Shown here in pieces: positions 7,188 through 17,199 of a DNA stretch of 22,806 nt. Made by a program: the position numbers and the translations under genes. Below the pieces are notes generated by a model. The model made no database searches. It was given only the letters and a program-made list of their open reading frames with translations, and was not told where the DNA came from. The DNA comes from a bacterium (GTDB lineage Bacteria; Chloroflexota; Dormibacteria; Aeolococcales; Bog-877). Location of the stretch: NCBI GenBank assembly GCA_021798435.1, contig JAJZGN010000005.1:1-22806 (forward strand), in the 5' to 3' direction. The first letter of the stretch is position 1, and each line of letters opens with the position of its first letter.

Positions 7188-8416
7188 GGCCGGGTCCCCC
7201 CCCCGCCGCCAGCCGCTACCGGGGGTACCGGTCCTACCAGTACCTCGAGCCCCACCGGGACTACCAGGTGTTCGAGCTGGCCGCCGAGCTGGACCGGGTG
7301 CCGTCCCGGGCCGTGCCCACCTCGGAGGAGGAGGAGACGAGAGTGCAGCGGCTCTTGGCCGAGGGCCCCATCATCTCCCTCCACGACCATCCGGTGGTGG
7401 TCCCCGAGCGCATCGAGGAGTTGCTCGATTACCGGCGCCACGGACGTGACTGGACCGGGTATCTGGGGCTCAGCCGCTCCGGGCTTCACGCCGTCATCGA
7501 CAACCTGGCAGACGGCGAGGGGCTGATCACCTCCCGCCACGGCTGGAAGTGGGACGAGACCCTGGCCGACCTGGGCATGCGCCTTTGCGATCTGGAGCAC
7601 CAGGACTACGTGCGCGTGGTGCGCCGCTTCTCCGACATCGAGGCGGCCCGGGCCGAGGGGCAGCTGGCCCTGATCCTGGGGATCGAGGCGGCCACCCCGA
7701 TCGAGAACGAGCTTGACCGGCTGGACATCCTCCACGGCTTCGGCATCCGCTCGGTGGGCGTCACCTACAGCGAGTCCAACCTCCTCGGGAGCGGCCTCGC
7801 CGAGGCTGACGATGCCGGGCTCACGGCCTTCGGGCGCCGCGCCGTCCGGCGGATGAACCAGCTGGGGATCCTCATCGATTGCGCTCACGCCGGGGACCGC
7901 ACCACCCTCGACACCATCGCGGCCAGCTCGGCCCCGGTGACCATCTCCCACGCCGGGGCGCGGGCGGTGTGGCCTACCAGCCGGATGAAGCCGGACGAGG
8001 TGATCCGCGCCTGCGCCGATTCGGGAGGGGTGATCGGGATCGAGGCGGCTCCCCACACCACCCTCACCCGGGACGACACCCGCCACAGCATCGATACCTA
8101 CATGGCCCATTTCGAGTACTGCGCCGAACTGGTCGGGATAGAGCATGTCGGATTCGGACCCGACACCCTCTTCGGGGACCACGTGGGGATGCACCGGGTG
8201 ATGGCCGACTGGTTCGGCGAGGAGCCCGCCACGCCCCCTCAGCCCATCGAGAGGGTGGACTGGGTGCCGGGGCTGGAGAGCCCGGCGGAGGCGCTCACCA
8301 ACATAGTGCGCTGGCTGGTGGTCCACGGATACCAGGACCGGGAGATCCTCTTGGCGGCCGGGGGCAACGCGCTGCGCATGCTGGAGCTCGCCTGGCGCTT
8401 GGGGCCGGAAGGATGA
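7184..8416 (+). CDS. M19 family membrane-dipeptidase-like metallohydrolase
   Basis: A 410-residue member of peptidase family M19 (renal/membrane dipeptidase), whose members hydrolyse dipeptides, often with a D-residue, using two zinc ions. Ligand blocks are present in variant form: HDH at 67-69, bridging E168 in LILGIEAA, H235 in IDCAHAG, H256 in TISHAGARAV, and D327 in HVGFGPD, where the family usually has GSDFDG. The first about 55 residues (proline-rich, RYRGYRSYQYLEP) are an extension without a signal peptide, so the enzyme is probably cytoplasmic. Its divergence from the DxHND and GSDFDG consensus suggests a substrate other than ordinary dipeptides. The ATG overlaps the upstream stop by 4 nt, placing it firmly in the operon with the amidase fusion and alcohol dehydrogenase. 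Confidence 0.8.
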   Translation: MRPGPPPAASRYRGYRSYQYLEPHRDYQVFELAAELDRVPSRAVPTSEEEETRVQRLLAEGPIISLHDHPVVVPERIEELLDYRRHGRDWTGYLGLSRSGLHAVIDNLADGEGLITSRHGWKWDETLADLGMRLCDLEHQDYVRVVRRFSDIEAARAEGQLALILGIEAATPIENELDRLDILHGFGIRSVGVTYSESNLLGSGLAEADDAGLTAFGRRAVRRMNQLGILIDCAHAGDRTTLDTIAASSAPVTISHAGARAVWPTSRMKPDEVIRACADSGGVIGIEAAPHTTLTRDDTRHSIDTYMAHFEYCAELVGIEHVGFGPDTLFGDHVGMHRVMADWFGEEPATPPQPIERVDWVPGLESPAEALTNIVRWLVVHGYQDREILLAAGGNALRMLELAWRLGPEG

Positions 8417-8434
8417 GTGCTCGGGAGGGGCTCC

Positions 8435-9154
8435 ATGGCCGGCTCAGCCCAGTCGAGTCCCGGTGACCCCATGAGGGTGGCGGTGGTGACCGGGACGGCC
8501 CAGGGGATTGGCGCCGCCATCTCAGCGGCGCTGGAGGCCGAGGGGATCCGGGTGTTCGGGTTCGACCGGGACCGGGTGGACATAACCGACGAGAGCCAGG
8601 TGGGCAGCTACTTCGGGTCCCTGCCCCAGGTCGACATCCTGGTCAACAACGCCGGGGGGGTGTGTGGCCAGACCTTCTCGCCGCTGGAGGAGGTGACCGG
8701 CGAGTCCTGGCGGGCGGTGGTCGACGCCAACCTGACCGGGACCTTCCACTGCACCAGGGCGGTGGTGCCAGGCATGAAGCGATCCGGCTGGGGGCGGATC
8801 GTGAACATCTCCTCAGGAGCCGGCCGCACTGTCTCCCTCACCGGGATCCAGGCCTATGCCGCGGCCAAGGCCGCCCAGATCGGGTTCACGAGGCAGATGG
8901 CTCACGAGCTGGGCCGGTTCGGGATCACCGTGAACTGCATAGCCCCGGGCTTCATCCTCTCCAATCCCACCACCCGGCGCCAGTGGGAAAGCTACGGGGA
9001 GGAGGGGCAGGCGCGGGTTTTGGCGGGGATCGCCGTCCGCCGCCTGGGCCGCCCGGAGGAGATCGCCCACGGGGTCCGCTTCTTCGTGGCCGAGGAGTCC
9101 TCCTGGATCACGGGGCAGACCATCTCCATTGATGGTGGCAGTGCCCTCCTGTAG
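8435..9154 (+). CDS. short-chain dehydrogenase/reductase (SDR)
   Basis: A 239-residue classical SDR. I place the start at the ATG at 8435 because GGGAGGGG lies 5-10 nt upstream; the frame also opens with a GTG at 8417, and an ATG at 8471 begins nearer the fold. Motifs: TGTAQGIG (19-26) for the dinucleotide, NNAG (71-74), N-terminal catalytic Ser in NISS (126-127), YAAAK with Y141 and K145, and the FxxxxxSSWITGQTISIDGG C-terminus. FDRD near 43-46 puts an Asp at the end of the second strand, which favours NAD(H). It would interconvert an alcohol and a ketone. It follows the dipeptidase gene by 18 nt. Together with the alcohol dehydrogenase it gives this operon two oxidoreductases besides the reductase domain of the fusion protein. 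Confidence 0.9.
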   Translation: MAGSAQSSPGDPMRVAVVTGTAQGIGAAISAALEAEGIRVFGFDRDRVDITDESQVGSYFGSLPQVDILVNNAGGVCGQTFSPLEEVTGESWRAVVDANLTGTFHCTRAVVPGMKRSGWGRIVNISSGAGRTVSLTGIQAYAAAKAAQIGFTRQMAHELGRFGITVNCIAPGFILSNPTTRRQWESYGEEGQARVLAGIAVRRLGRPEEIAHGVRFFVAEESSWITGQTISIDGGSALL

Positions 9155-9171
9155 CCGCGGGCGGCGGACCC

Positions 9172-9194
9172 CGCCCCGGACGCAGGCCGGGGCG
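9172..9194 (+). promoter_or_regulatory. strong GC hairpin in the 102-nt intergenic gap
   Basis: CGCCCCGG (9172-9179) pairs perfectly with CCGGGGCG (9187-9194) around a 7-nt loop, between the SDR stop and the DUF885 fusion start. There is no T-run after it, so it may be a weak terminator, processing site or mRNA stabiliser rather than a classical intrinsic terminator. Confidence 0.45.
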
Positions 9195-9256
9195 ATCCCC
9201 GCCGGGCTCCGGGCTGGGCGGCCCGAGAGGTCGACCGAGCCAGGACAGGAGGGCGG

Positions 9257-11971
<2,715 letters not shown>

Positions 11972-12617
11972 GGGGCCGGCGAACCAGCTTCACACCAGCC
12001 GCCTCCAGCTCCTCGAGGGCCCCCGCGCCCGCCCCTGGAGTGAGCTCCACGGCGGCCGTGGCGGAGGTCACCAGCATGGTGGGGTAGCCGAGGCGCACCG
12101 CGTCCAGCGCCGTCTCACGGACGCAGACGTCGAGAGCGAGGCCCGCCAAGACCAGGCTCTGCGTCCCCCGCCTCTCCAAGACCTCGCGCAGCGCGGTCGC
12201 CTCCACCCGCCCGGTGGAAGGTTCCCGGGATCCGAAACCTGAGTAGCCGTCCAACTGGCCCTGGCCCTTCCGTACCAGGTGGTCGGGGTGGGGGAGAAGG
12301 CGCTGCAGTTCGGCGCCCCAGCTCCCCTGCACGCAGTGCGTGGGCCAGACCCCGCCCTGCTCCTGAAAGTGGGGCGTTATGGCCGGGTGCCAGTCCTGGG
12401 TGCAGATCACGATGGCTCCCGCTTCGGATGCGTCGCCCATGAGCGCGGCGCAGTTCGCAGCCACCTCCACTCCCCCGGGGACGAAGAGGGACCCCCTGGG
12501 GTCGGCAAAGTCGTTCTGTACGTCCACCACCACGAGGGCGACCGAGGGGTCCCGGAACAGGGCGCCCCGGAGGTCTTCTGTCATCTCCACCTCAACTCTC
12601 AGCTTCTCCCGCTTCCC

Positions 12618-12623
12618 TATATT
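12618..12623 (+). promoter_or_regulatory. TATATT -10 box for leaderless kinase-aminotransferase gene
   Basis: TATATT ends 6 nt before an in-frame GTG at 12630. It sits in the 45-bp gap between two divergent genes. The longest ORF extends to 12279 but would run antisense through the nicotinamidase gene and contain this promoter, so the GTG is the preferred start. Confidence 0.5.
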
Positions 12624-12629
12624 GCTGCT

Positions 12630-14981
12630 GTGGGCACACCTGCCACTCCTCCGGCCCCGGGGGCGATGCGCGCCGCTCCGCCCCGGCTCACCGGGGCCGA
12701 GGCCGAGATGGTGGCGCTAAGTCGATTCGGCCGGCGTGGCCGCGCCTACCTGCTACCGGGGGAGCGGGACCAGAACTTCCGACTGGAGGTTGAAGGCGAA
12801 CCGCCGGTACTCCTCAAGGTGAGCAACCGGGGGGAGGACCACGGTGTGCTCCGAATGCAGCTCCGGGCCCTCAGCCAGGTGGCCGCGGCCGATCCCGAGC
12901 TGCCGGCGCCCAGGGTGCTGCGCTCGCTGGAGGGCCCGGAGATGGTGCTCCTCCCGGGCGGCGAGGTGGCCCGGGTGCTCACCTACCTGCCGGGGAGCCA
13001 CCTCCGGCCCGATGATCTGACCTCCGAAGGGCTCTACCAGATGGGGAGGACCTCGGCCCGCTTGGGCCGCGCGCTGCGTGGCTTCTTCGACCCCGCGGCC
13101 GACCAGTCCATCCTCTGGAACCCTCGCCGGGTGGGGGAGGTCCGGCCCCTGCTCAGCTGGGTGCCTGACTCCAGGCGGCCGCTGGTGGAGCGGGCCCTGA
13201 ACCGGAGCGAGCCCCGGATCCTGATGGCGCTACCCACCCTGCGCTCCCAGGTCATCCACAACGACCTCTCGTTCAGCAATCTGACCTTCGAGAGCCCTTC
13301 CAAGATCAGCGGGATCCTGGACTTCGGCGACATGTGCCACACCGCCCTGGTCTCCGACCTGGTGGTCACCTGCGAGTCGATCCTGGAGCTCGCCCACGGA
13401 CTCGATGCCCTGGCCATCGTGGCCTCGGGCTTCGAGACGGTCACCCCGCTGGAGGCGGAGGAGGTGGAGCTGGCGCCCGACCTCCTGCTGGCCCGCTGGG
13501 CAACCCTCATCGCCGTGTCCGACTGGCGGGGGGTGGCCTTCCCCGAGACCTCGGAATATGTCGGGGGCTGGCAGCGCGGACCGCTGCAGATGCTCTCCCA
13601 GGTCGAGGAGCTGGGCGAGGACCGATGGCGCCGGCTGGTGCGCAATTCTGTTCATGGTGCCCTCTCCCTCTCCCCGGGCGGAGCCGCGCCGCTGCCCGCG
13701 GCAGAGCTTCTGGAGGCCCGCCGGAGGTTCCTCGGTCCGGCACTCTCCCCGCTCTCCTACGCCACCCCTCTCCAGCCGGTGCGAGCGGAGGGGGCCCTGA
13801 TCTTCGACCGGGACGGGGGCGAATACCTGGACGCCTACAACAACGTGCCCATCCTGGGCCACGCCAACCCCGAGGTGGCCCGGGCGGTGGCGTCGCAGAC
13901 GGCTGTCCTCAACACCAACACCAGGTACCTGTACCGCCCCGTGCTGGAGCTGGCGGAGCAGCTGGTGGCCACCATGCCCCCCGGCCTGGACACCGTGCTC
14001 TTCGTGAATTCCGGGAGTGAGGCCAACGACCTGGCCTGGCGGTTGGCCCGGGCCTTCACCGGCGGGGGAGGCGCCGTGGTCACCCGTCACGCCTACCACG
14101 GGATGACCAGTGCGGTGGCCGACTTCTCTCCTGACGAGTGGCACATTCCCATCGCGCCCCCTCATGTCGCGATGATGGACGCGCCGGATGGGTACCGCGG
14201 CTCGCACCGACGCGAGCAGCCGGGGTGGACCGATGGGTACCTCGCCCAGCTCGACGCCGCGGTTGGGGAGCTGGCCAGCCGCGGGCTGGCTCCCGCGGCG
14301 CTGCTGGTCGACCCGGCCTTCACCAGTGAGGGTGTGGTGCACCCGCCCGCCGGCTACCTGACGGCCCTGTTCCGGCGCTGGCGGGCTCGGGGCGGGCTGG
14401 TGGTCTCGGACGAGGTCCAGACCGGTTTCGGCCGGCTGGGGTCCCATCTCTGGGGATTCGCTCGCCACGGCGCCCTACCCGACCTCGTGACCCTCGGCAA
14501 GCCGATGGGAAACGGATATCCCATCGGAGCCGTGGTCACCAGAGCTGAGGTCGTGGAAGCTCTGGCCGAGAAGACCGAGTGGTTCAGCACCTTTGGGGGT
14601 AACCCGGTGGCCTCCCTGGCGGGCCTCGCCGTGCTGGGGGAGGCCAGACGCCGGGAGTTCCTGGATCGGGTTGAAGAGCTGGGCGGCCGCTTGGGAAGGA
14701 CCCTTGGCGCCTTGGGCCAGCGCCACCGATCAGTCGGGGATGTGCGCCAGCTCGGCCTCCTCGTGGGAGTGGAACTGGTTCGGCGCCCGGAGAGCCGCGA
14801 CCCCTTCCCGGAGCTGGCGGCCCGGGTGGTGGAGAGCATGCGTCGAGCGGGGGTCCTCGTGGGTCGCACCGGCCCGGACGGAAACGTGATCAAGATTCGG
14901 CCGCCCCTGGTGGTCTCGTCGGAGCAGGTGGAGCTCATCTCCGCCACCTTGGGCCGGGCTCTGGACGCCGAGTCCTCCTGA
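12630..14981 (+). CDS. APH-family kinase / class-III aminotransferase (phospho-lyase-type) fusion
   Basis: A 783-residue fusion starting at the leaderless GTG. Residues about 15-340 are an aminoglycoside/choline-kinase-like phosphotransferase: catalytic loop HNDLSFSN (H210, D212, N217) and metal-binding LDFGD (D231). Residues about 360-783 are a PLP class-III aminotransferase fold: GSEAND for phosphate binding, D594 in SDEVQTGFGR, and PLP Lys K624 in LGKPMGNGYP. In animals the same two folds are separate enzymes of hydroxylysine breakdown (HYKK kinase and PHYKPL phospho-lyase), with ethanolamine-phosphate phospho-lyase as a close relative. Related bacterial kinase-aminotransferase fusions exist, some with an M23 peptidase domain between; none is visible here. 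I infer phosphorylation of an amino alcohol or hydroxy-amino acid, then PLP-dependent removal of phosphate and ammonia to give an aldehyde. The substrate is unknown, and ordinary transamination remains possible. Confidence 0.85.
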   Translation: MGTPATPPAPGAMRAAPPRLTGAEAEMVALSRFGRRGRAYLLPGERDQNFRLEVEGEPPVLLKVSNRGEDHGVLRMQLRALSQVAAADPELPAPRVLRSLEGPEMVLLPGGEVARVLTYLPGSHLRPDDLTSEGLYQMGRTSARLGRALRGFFDPAADQSILWNPRRVGEVRPLLSWVPDSRRPLVERALNRSEPRILMALPTLRSQVIHNDLSFSNLTFESPSKISGILDFGDMCHTALVSDLVVTCESILELAHGLDALAIVASGFETVTPLEAEEVELAPDLLLARWATLIAVSDWRGVAFPETSEYVGGWQRGPLQMLSQVEELGEDRWRRLVRNSVHGALSLSPGGAAPLPAAELLEARRRFLGPALSPLSYATPLQPVRAEGALIFDRDGGEYLDAYNNVPILGHANPEVARAVASQTAVLNTNTRYLYRPVLELAEQLVATMPPGLDTVLFVNSGSEANDLAWRLARAFTGGGGAVVTRHAYHGMTSAVADFSPDEWHIPIAPPHVAMMDAPDGYRGSHRREQPGWTDGYLAQLDAAVGELASRGLAPAALLVDPAFTSEGVVHPPAGYLTALFRRWRARGGLVVSDEVQTGFGRLGSHLWGFARHGALPDLVTLGKPMGNGYPIGAVVTRAEVVEALAEKTEWFSTFGGNPVASLAGLAVLGEARRREFLDRVEELGGRLGRTLGALGQRHRSVGDVRQLGLLVGVELVRRPESRDPFPELAARVVESMRRAGVLVGRTGPDGNVIKIRPPLVVSSEQVELISATLGRALDAESS

Positions 14982-14992
14982 TAGGAACCCGC

Positions 14993-15880
14993 ATGAACCC
15001 GGAGCAGAAGGTGGATGAGGAGGAGCCGGCCGCACCCGGTGCCAAGCCACGCCCCAGGGACCGCAGGGAGGCGGCCCGGGGCCAGCTGCGGGCCCTGGTG
15101 GCCCTCCTGGGCCAGGCCCGCGAGCGCTGGGCGGCCAGCCCGTCACTCCGACGCTCCTTCGTCTTCTGGGCGGCCCTCGGCCTCTTGCTGGGCCTGGCCT
15201 CGGGACTGGGAGCGGGGATCGTCGGATCGCGGGCCGACCTGGGGCTGATCCTCGCCCTCATCTGGTGGATGCTGACCACGGCCGCTCTGTTCCTCGGGCT
15301 GGGGCTGGCCGTCTCCTATCCCGCCCGCCGTCCCCTGCCTGGGCTGGGCCTCCCCAACGGGCTGACCGCGGTGCGCGCCTACATGGCGCTCCCGATCATC
15401 CTCTTCGCCACCCTGCCCGGCCAGTACCTGGCTCGGGACCTCTTCCTCTGTGCCGCAGCTCCGGTGGCCCTTCTCGATGCGTTGGACGGCTGGGTCGCCC
15501 GCACCTTCGGCCCTGTCAGCCTTCTGGGACGGGCCCTGGACCCCATCATGGACGCCACGTTCTTCTCCCTGGCCGCGGTGGGCTGCCTGTGGCTGGGGCT
15601 GGCCCCGTTGTGGCTGGTCCTGCTGGTGGTGGTCCGGTATGCCCTTCCAGCTCTCGGCTTCCTGCTCCTCTACCCCTGGCTTCCGCGCCGACCGGACATG
15701 GTGGCCACCCGGTTCGGCAAGGTGAACACCTTCGCCGGGGGCGTCGCCCTGGCGGGCTCATCGCTGCTGGTCCTGGGGGGGATGCCGACCCTCGTCTTCG
15801 ACCTGGTGCTGGGGGTGATCCTGGCGGCGACCGCTGCCGGCCAGGTGGTCAGCCTCACCCGCCGCACCCTCACCGCCTGA
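14993..15880 (+). CDS. CDP-alcohol phosphatidyltransferase family membrane protein
   Basis: A 295-residue membrane enzyme with a perfect CDP-alcohol phosphotransferase motif, DxxDGxxARx8Gx3Dx3D, at D162, D165, G166, A169, R170, G179, D183 and D187. An upstream PNGLTAVR block (121-128) is typical of phosphatidylglycerophosphate-synthase-like members. About 50 charged N-terminal residues precede two extra membrane helices (about 55-108), followed by the usual core helices. It transfers a phospho-alcohol from, or onto, a CDP-lipid; the exact acceptor cannot be told, and the N-terminal extension is atypical for PgsA. The ATG follows the kinase-aminotransferase stop by 11 nt with AGGAA upstream, so the two are probably cotranscribed. 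That is suggestive, because the kinase could make a phospho-alcohol, but co-location alone does not prove a link. Confidence 0.85.
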   Translation: MNPEQKVDEEEPAAPGAKPRPRDRREAARGQLRALVALLGQARERWAASPSLRRSFVFWAALGLLLGLASGLGAGIVGSRADLGLILALIWWMLTTAALFLGLGLAVSYPARRPLPGLGLPNGLTAVRAYMALPIILFATLPGQYLARDLFLCAAAPVALLDALDGWVARTFGPVSLLGRALDPIMDATFFSLAAVGCLWLGLAPLWLVLLVVVRYALPALGFLLLYPWLPRRPDMVATRFGKVNTFAGGVALAGSSLLVLGGMPTLVFDLVLGVILAATAAGQVVSLTRRTLTA

Positions 15881-16010
15881 GGAGGCGGCCGGCCCATCTG
15901 GGGAGCGCCGCTGCCCGCCGGCCGGGTTCCGGTCGGGACCGGGGGCGCGGCCGGCGCCTCGGGATGGACTTTGCTGCGGGCGGCTTACTCGAGCCGCCAG
16001 GAGCCGGACG
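15881..16010. terminator. convergent intergenic region with hairpins
   Basis: This 130-nt gap lies between two convergent genes. It contains GGCGGCT/AGCCGCC (15979-15985 with 15992-15998, 6-nt loop) and GGCGC/GCGCC (15944-15948 with 15954-15958). Neither is followed by a T-run, but their place makes a bidirectional terminator function plausible. Confidence 0.4.
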
Positions 16011-17111
16011 TCAGCGGCGGCTGATCTCCACCATCGCCTCTGGGGCCACGAGCCAGTGGAGCGCGGCGTGGGCCGGACCCAGCAGGGTGCCCATCTGGCC
16101 GCACTGGAAGAGCCGCCGGTAGGCCCGGCGTACCGTGACCTCTGCGAGGTGCACCACCCCCCCCATGACGGCGAAGGGGAGAAGCTGGAAGTCCACGAAC
16201 AGCGCCATGGCGGCGGCCACCCCCGGGGGCACATGGAACTGGACCAGCAGGAAGACCAGGAGCCCCTCCCGGAGTCCGATCCCGTTGGCGGAGATGGGGA
16301 CGAAGGTCACCAAGAGGGCGATGGGCAGGGCGACGGCGAACACTCCCCAGGAGACGTTGTAGCCCAGGGCCCGGCTGAAGGCCTCCATGGAGAGCAGGTT
16401 GAGGCCCCAGCCCACGCCGCCCGCCGCGACTGAGAGCAGGACGGCTCGGGGCACCCCCCGGAGGTGGCCCAGCGCCCCGAGGAACCCGCCGAAACGCTCC
16501 GAGAGCCGGTGGGAGATCCAGGCGTGGCGCGGCCGGTCATGGCCGCGCAGGCGGGCGAAGCCCTTCTCGGCCACCAGGGCCAGCCCCCAGGCCAGCAGCA
16601 TGGCTCCACTGAAGGCGGCGAACCCCACCACGTCGGTGGTGTGAAAAACGGTGGAGCTGAGAAGGGCCCCGGAGAGTCCCCAGAGGGCCATCCCCAGGGT
16701 GCCGGCCATTCGGCTGCCGACCAAGGAGGCGATGACCGGACCGTGCCCAACCGACCTGCCAACCTGCACCGCCCGGACGGCGTCGCTGCCCACCCCGGCG
16801 GGAAGGACCTGGTTGATGAAGAGCCCCTTCATGTACCAGGCTCCGAGGTAGTGCCAGCCGATCCGCTTGCCAACGCCCCGGAGCAGGGCCCCCCACTCCA
16901 CGATGCTGGCGACCACCGCGAGTCCCGCCAGGGCCATGGCCAGGAGTGCCCACTGCCAGCGCAGGTGAGAGAAGCGGGAAACCGCGGCCCCGATGTTCAC
17001 GGAGTGGACGAAGATGGCGAAGGCCAGCACCGTGACCGCGACCCTCAGTGCAGGGTGTTTCAGCCCCCCCCGGGCCCGCCCGAGCCAGCGCGACCGGTCA
17101 CCGGTGACCAC
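16011..17111 (-). CDS. LPG-synthase-TM / UPF0104-type flippase-like membrane protein
   Basis: A 366-residue integral membrane protein of the lysylphosphatidylglycerol synthase transmembrane family (UPF0104). Eight or so hydrophobic segments are visible. Family signatures are NQVLPAGVGSDAVRA (near 95-110), equivalent to the usual FxPxxxGGDxxR, and ISANGIGLREG (near 273-283). The aminoacyl-transferase domain of true MprF proteins is absent, so it is more likely a lipid or polyprenyl-linked sugar flippase or accessory than a lysyl transferase. The start is GTG at 17111, with TATGCT 8 nt upstream. It is divergent from the glycosyltransferase gene, with 88 bp between, and convergent with the CDP-alcohol phosphotransferase gene; all three could act on envelope lipids. 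Confidence 0.8.
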   Translation of the reverse strand: MVTGDRSRWLGRARGGLKHPALRVAVTVLAFAIFVHSVNIGAAVSRFSHLRWQWALLAMALAGLAVVASIVEWGALLRGVGKRIGWHYLGAWYMKGLFINQVLPAGVGSDAVRAVQVGRSVGHGPVIASLVGSRMAGTLGMALWGLSGALLSSTVFHTTDVVGFAAFSGAMLLAWGLALVAEKGFARLRGHDRPRHAWISHRLSERFGGFLGALGHLRGVPRAVLLSVAAGGVGWGLNLLSMEAFSRALGYNVSWGVFAVALPIALLVTFVPISANGIGLREGLLVFLLVQFHVPPGVAAAMALFVDFQLLPFAVMGGVVHLAEVTVRRAYRRLFQCGQMGTLLGPAHAALHWLVAPEAMVEISRR

Positions 17112-17119
17112 GGTCGCGC

Positions 17120-17125
17120 AGCATA
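17120..17125 (-). promoter_or_regulatory. TATGCT -10 box for leaderless flippase-like gene
   Basis: TATGCT on the minus strand ends 8 nt before the GTG at 17111. It is the same hexamer found before the SIR2-like gene. No ribosome site lies between. Confidence 0.45.
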
Positions 17126-17186
17126 GCGCACGAGGCTGGGAGCCGCCTGTGGCGTCATGGCTTCGTGGCAGGATCGCCCTTCGCTA

Positions 17187-17192
17187 TAGGAT
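17187..17192 (+). promoter_or_regulatory. TAGGAT -10 box for the GT2 gene
   Basis: TAGGAT ends 7 nt before the ATG at 17200. GGAGG lies between but is only 1 nt from the ATG, too close for a normal ribosome site, so a leaderless or near-leaderless start is likely. It shares the 88-bp divergent gap with the opposite promoter. Confidence 0.4.
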
Positions 17193-17199
17193 CGGAGGC

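Noticed and set aside
12279..12629. N-terminal extension of the kinase-aminotransferase to 900 residues
   Set aside because: It would be antisense to the conserved nicotinamidase-like gene and would contain the TATATT promoter; residues before the GTG at 12630 have no kinase similarity.
16993..17199. Longer start of the GT2 glycosyltransferase
   Set aside because: Overlaps the flippase-like gene in antisense and spans the divergent promoter region.
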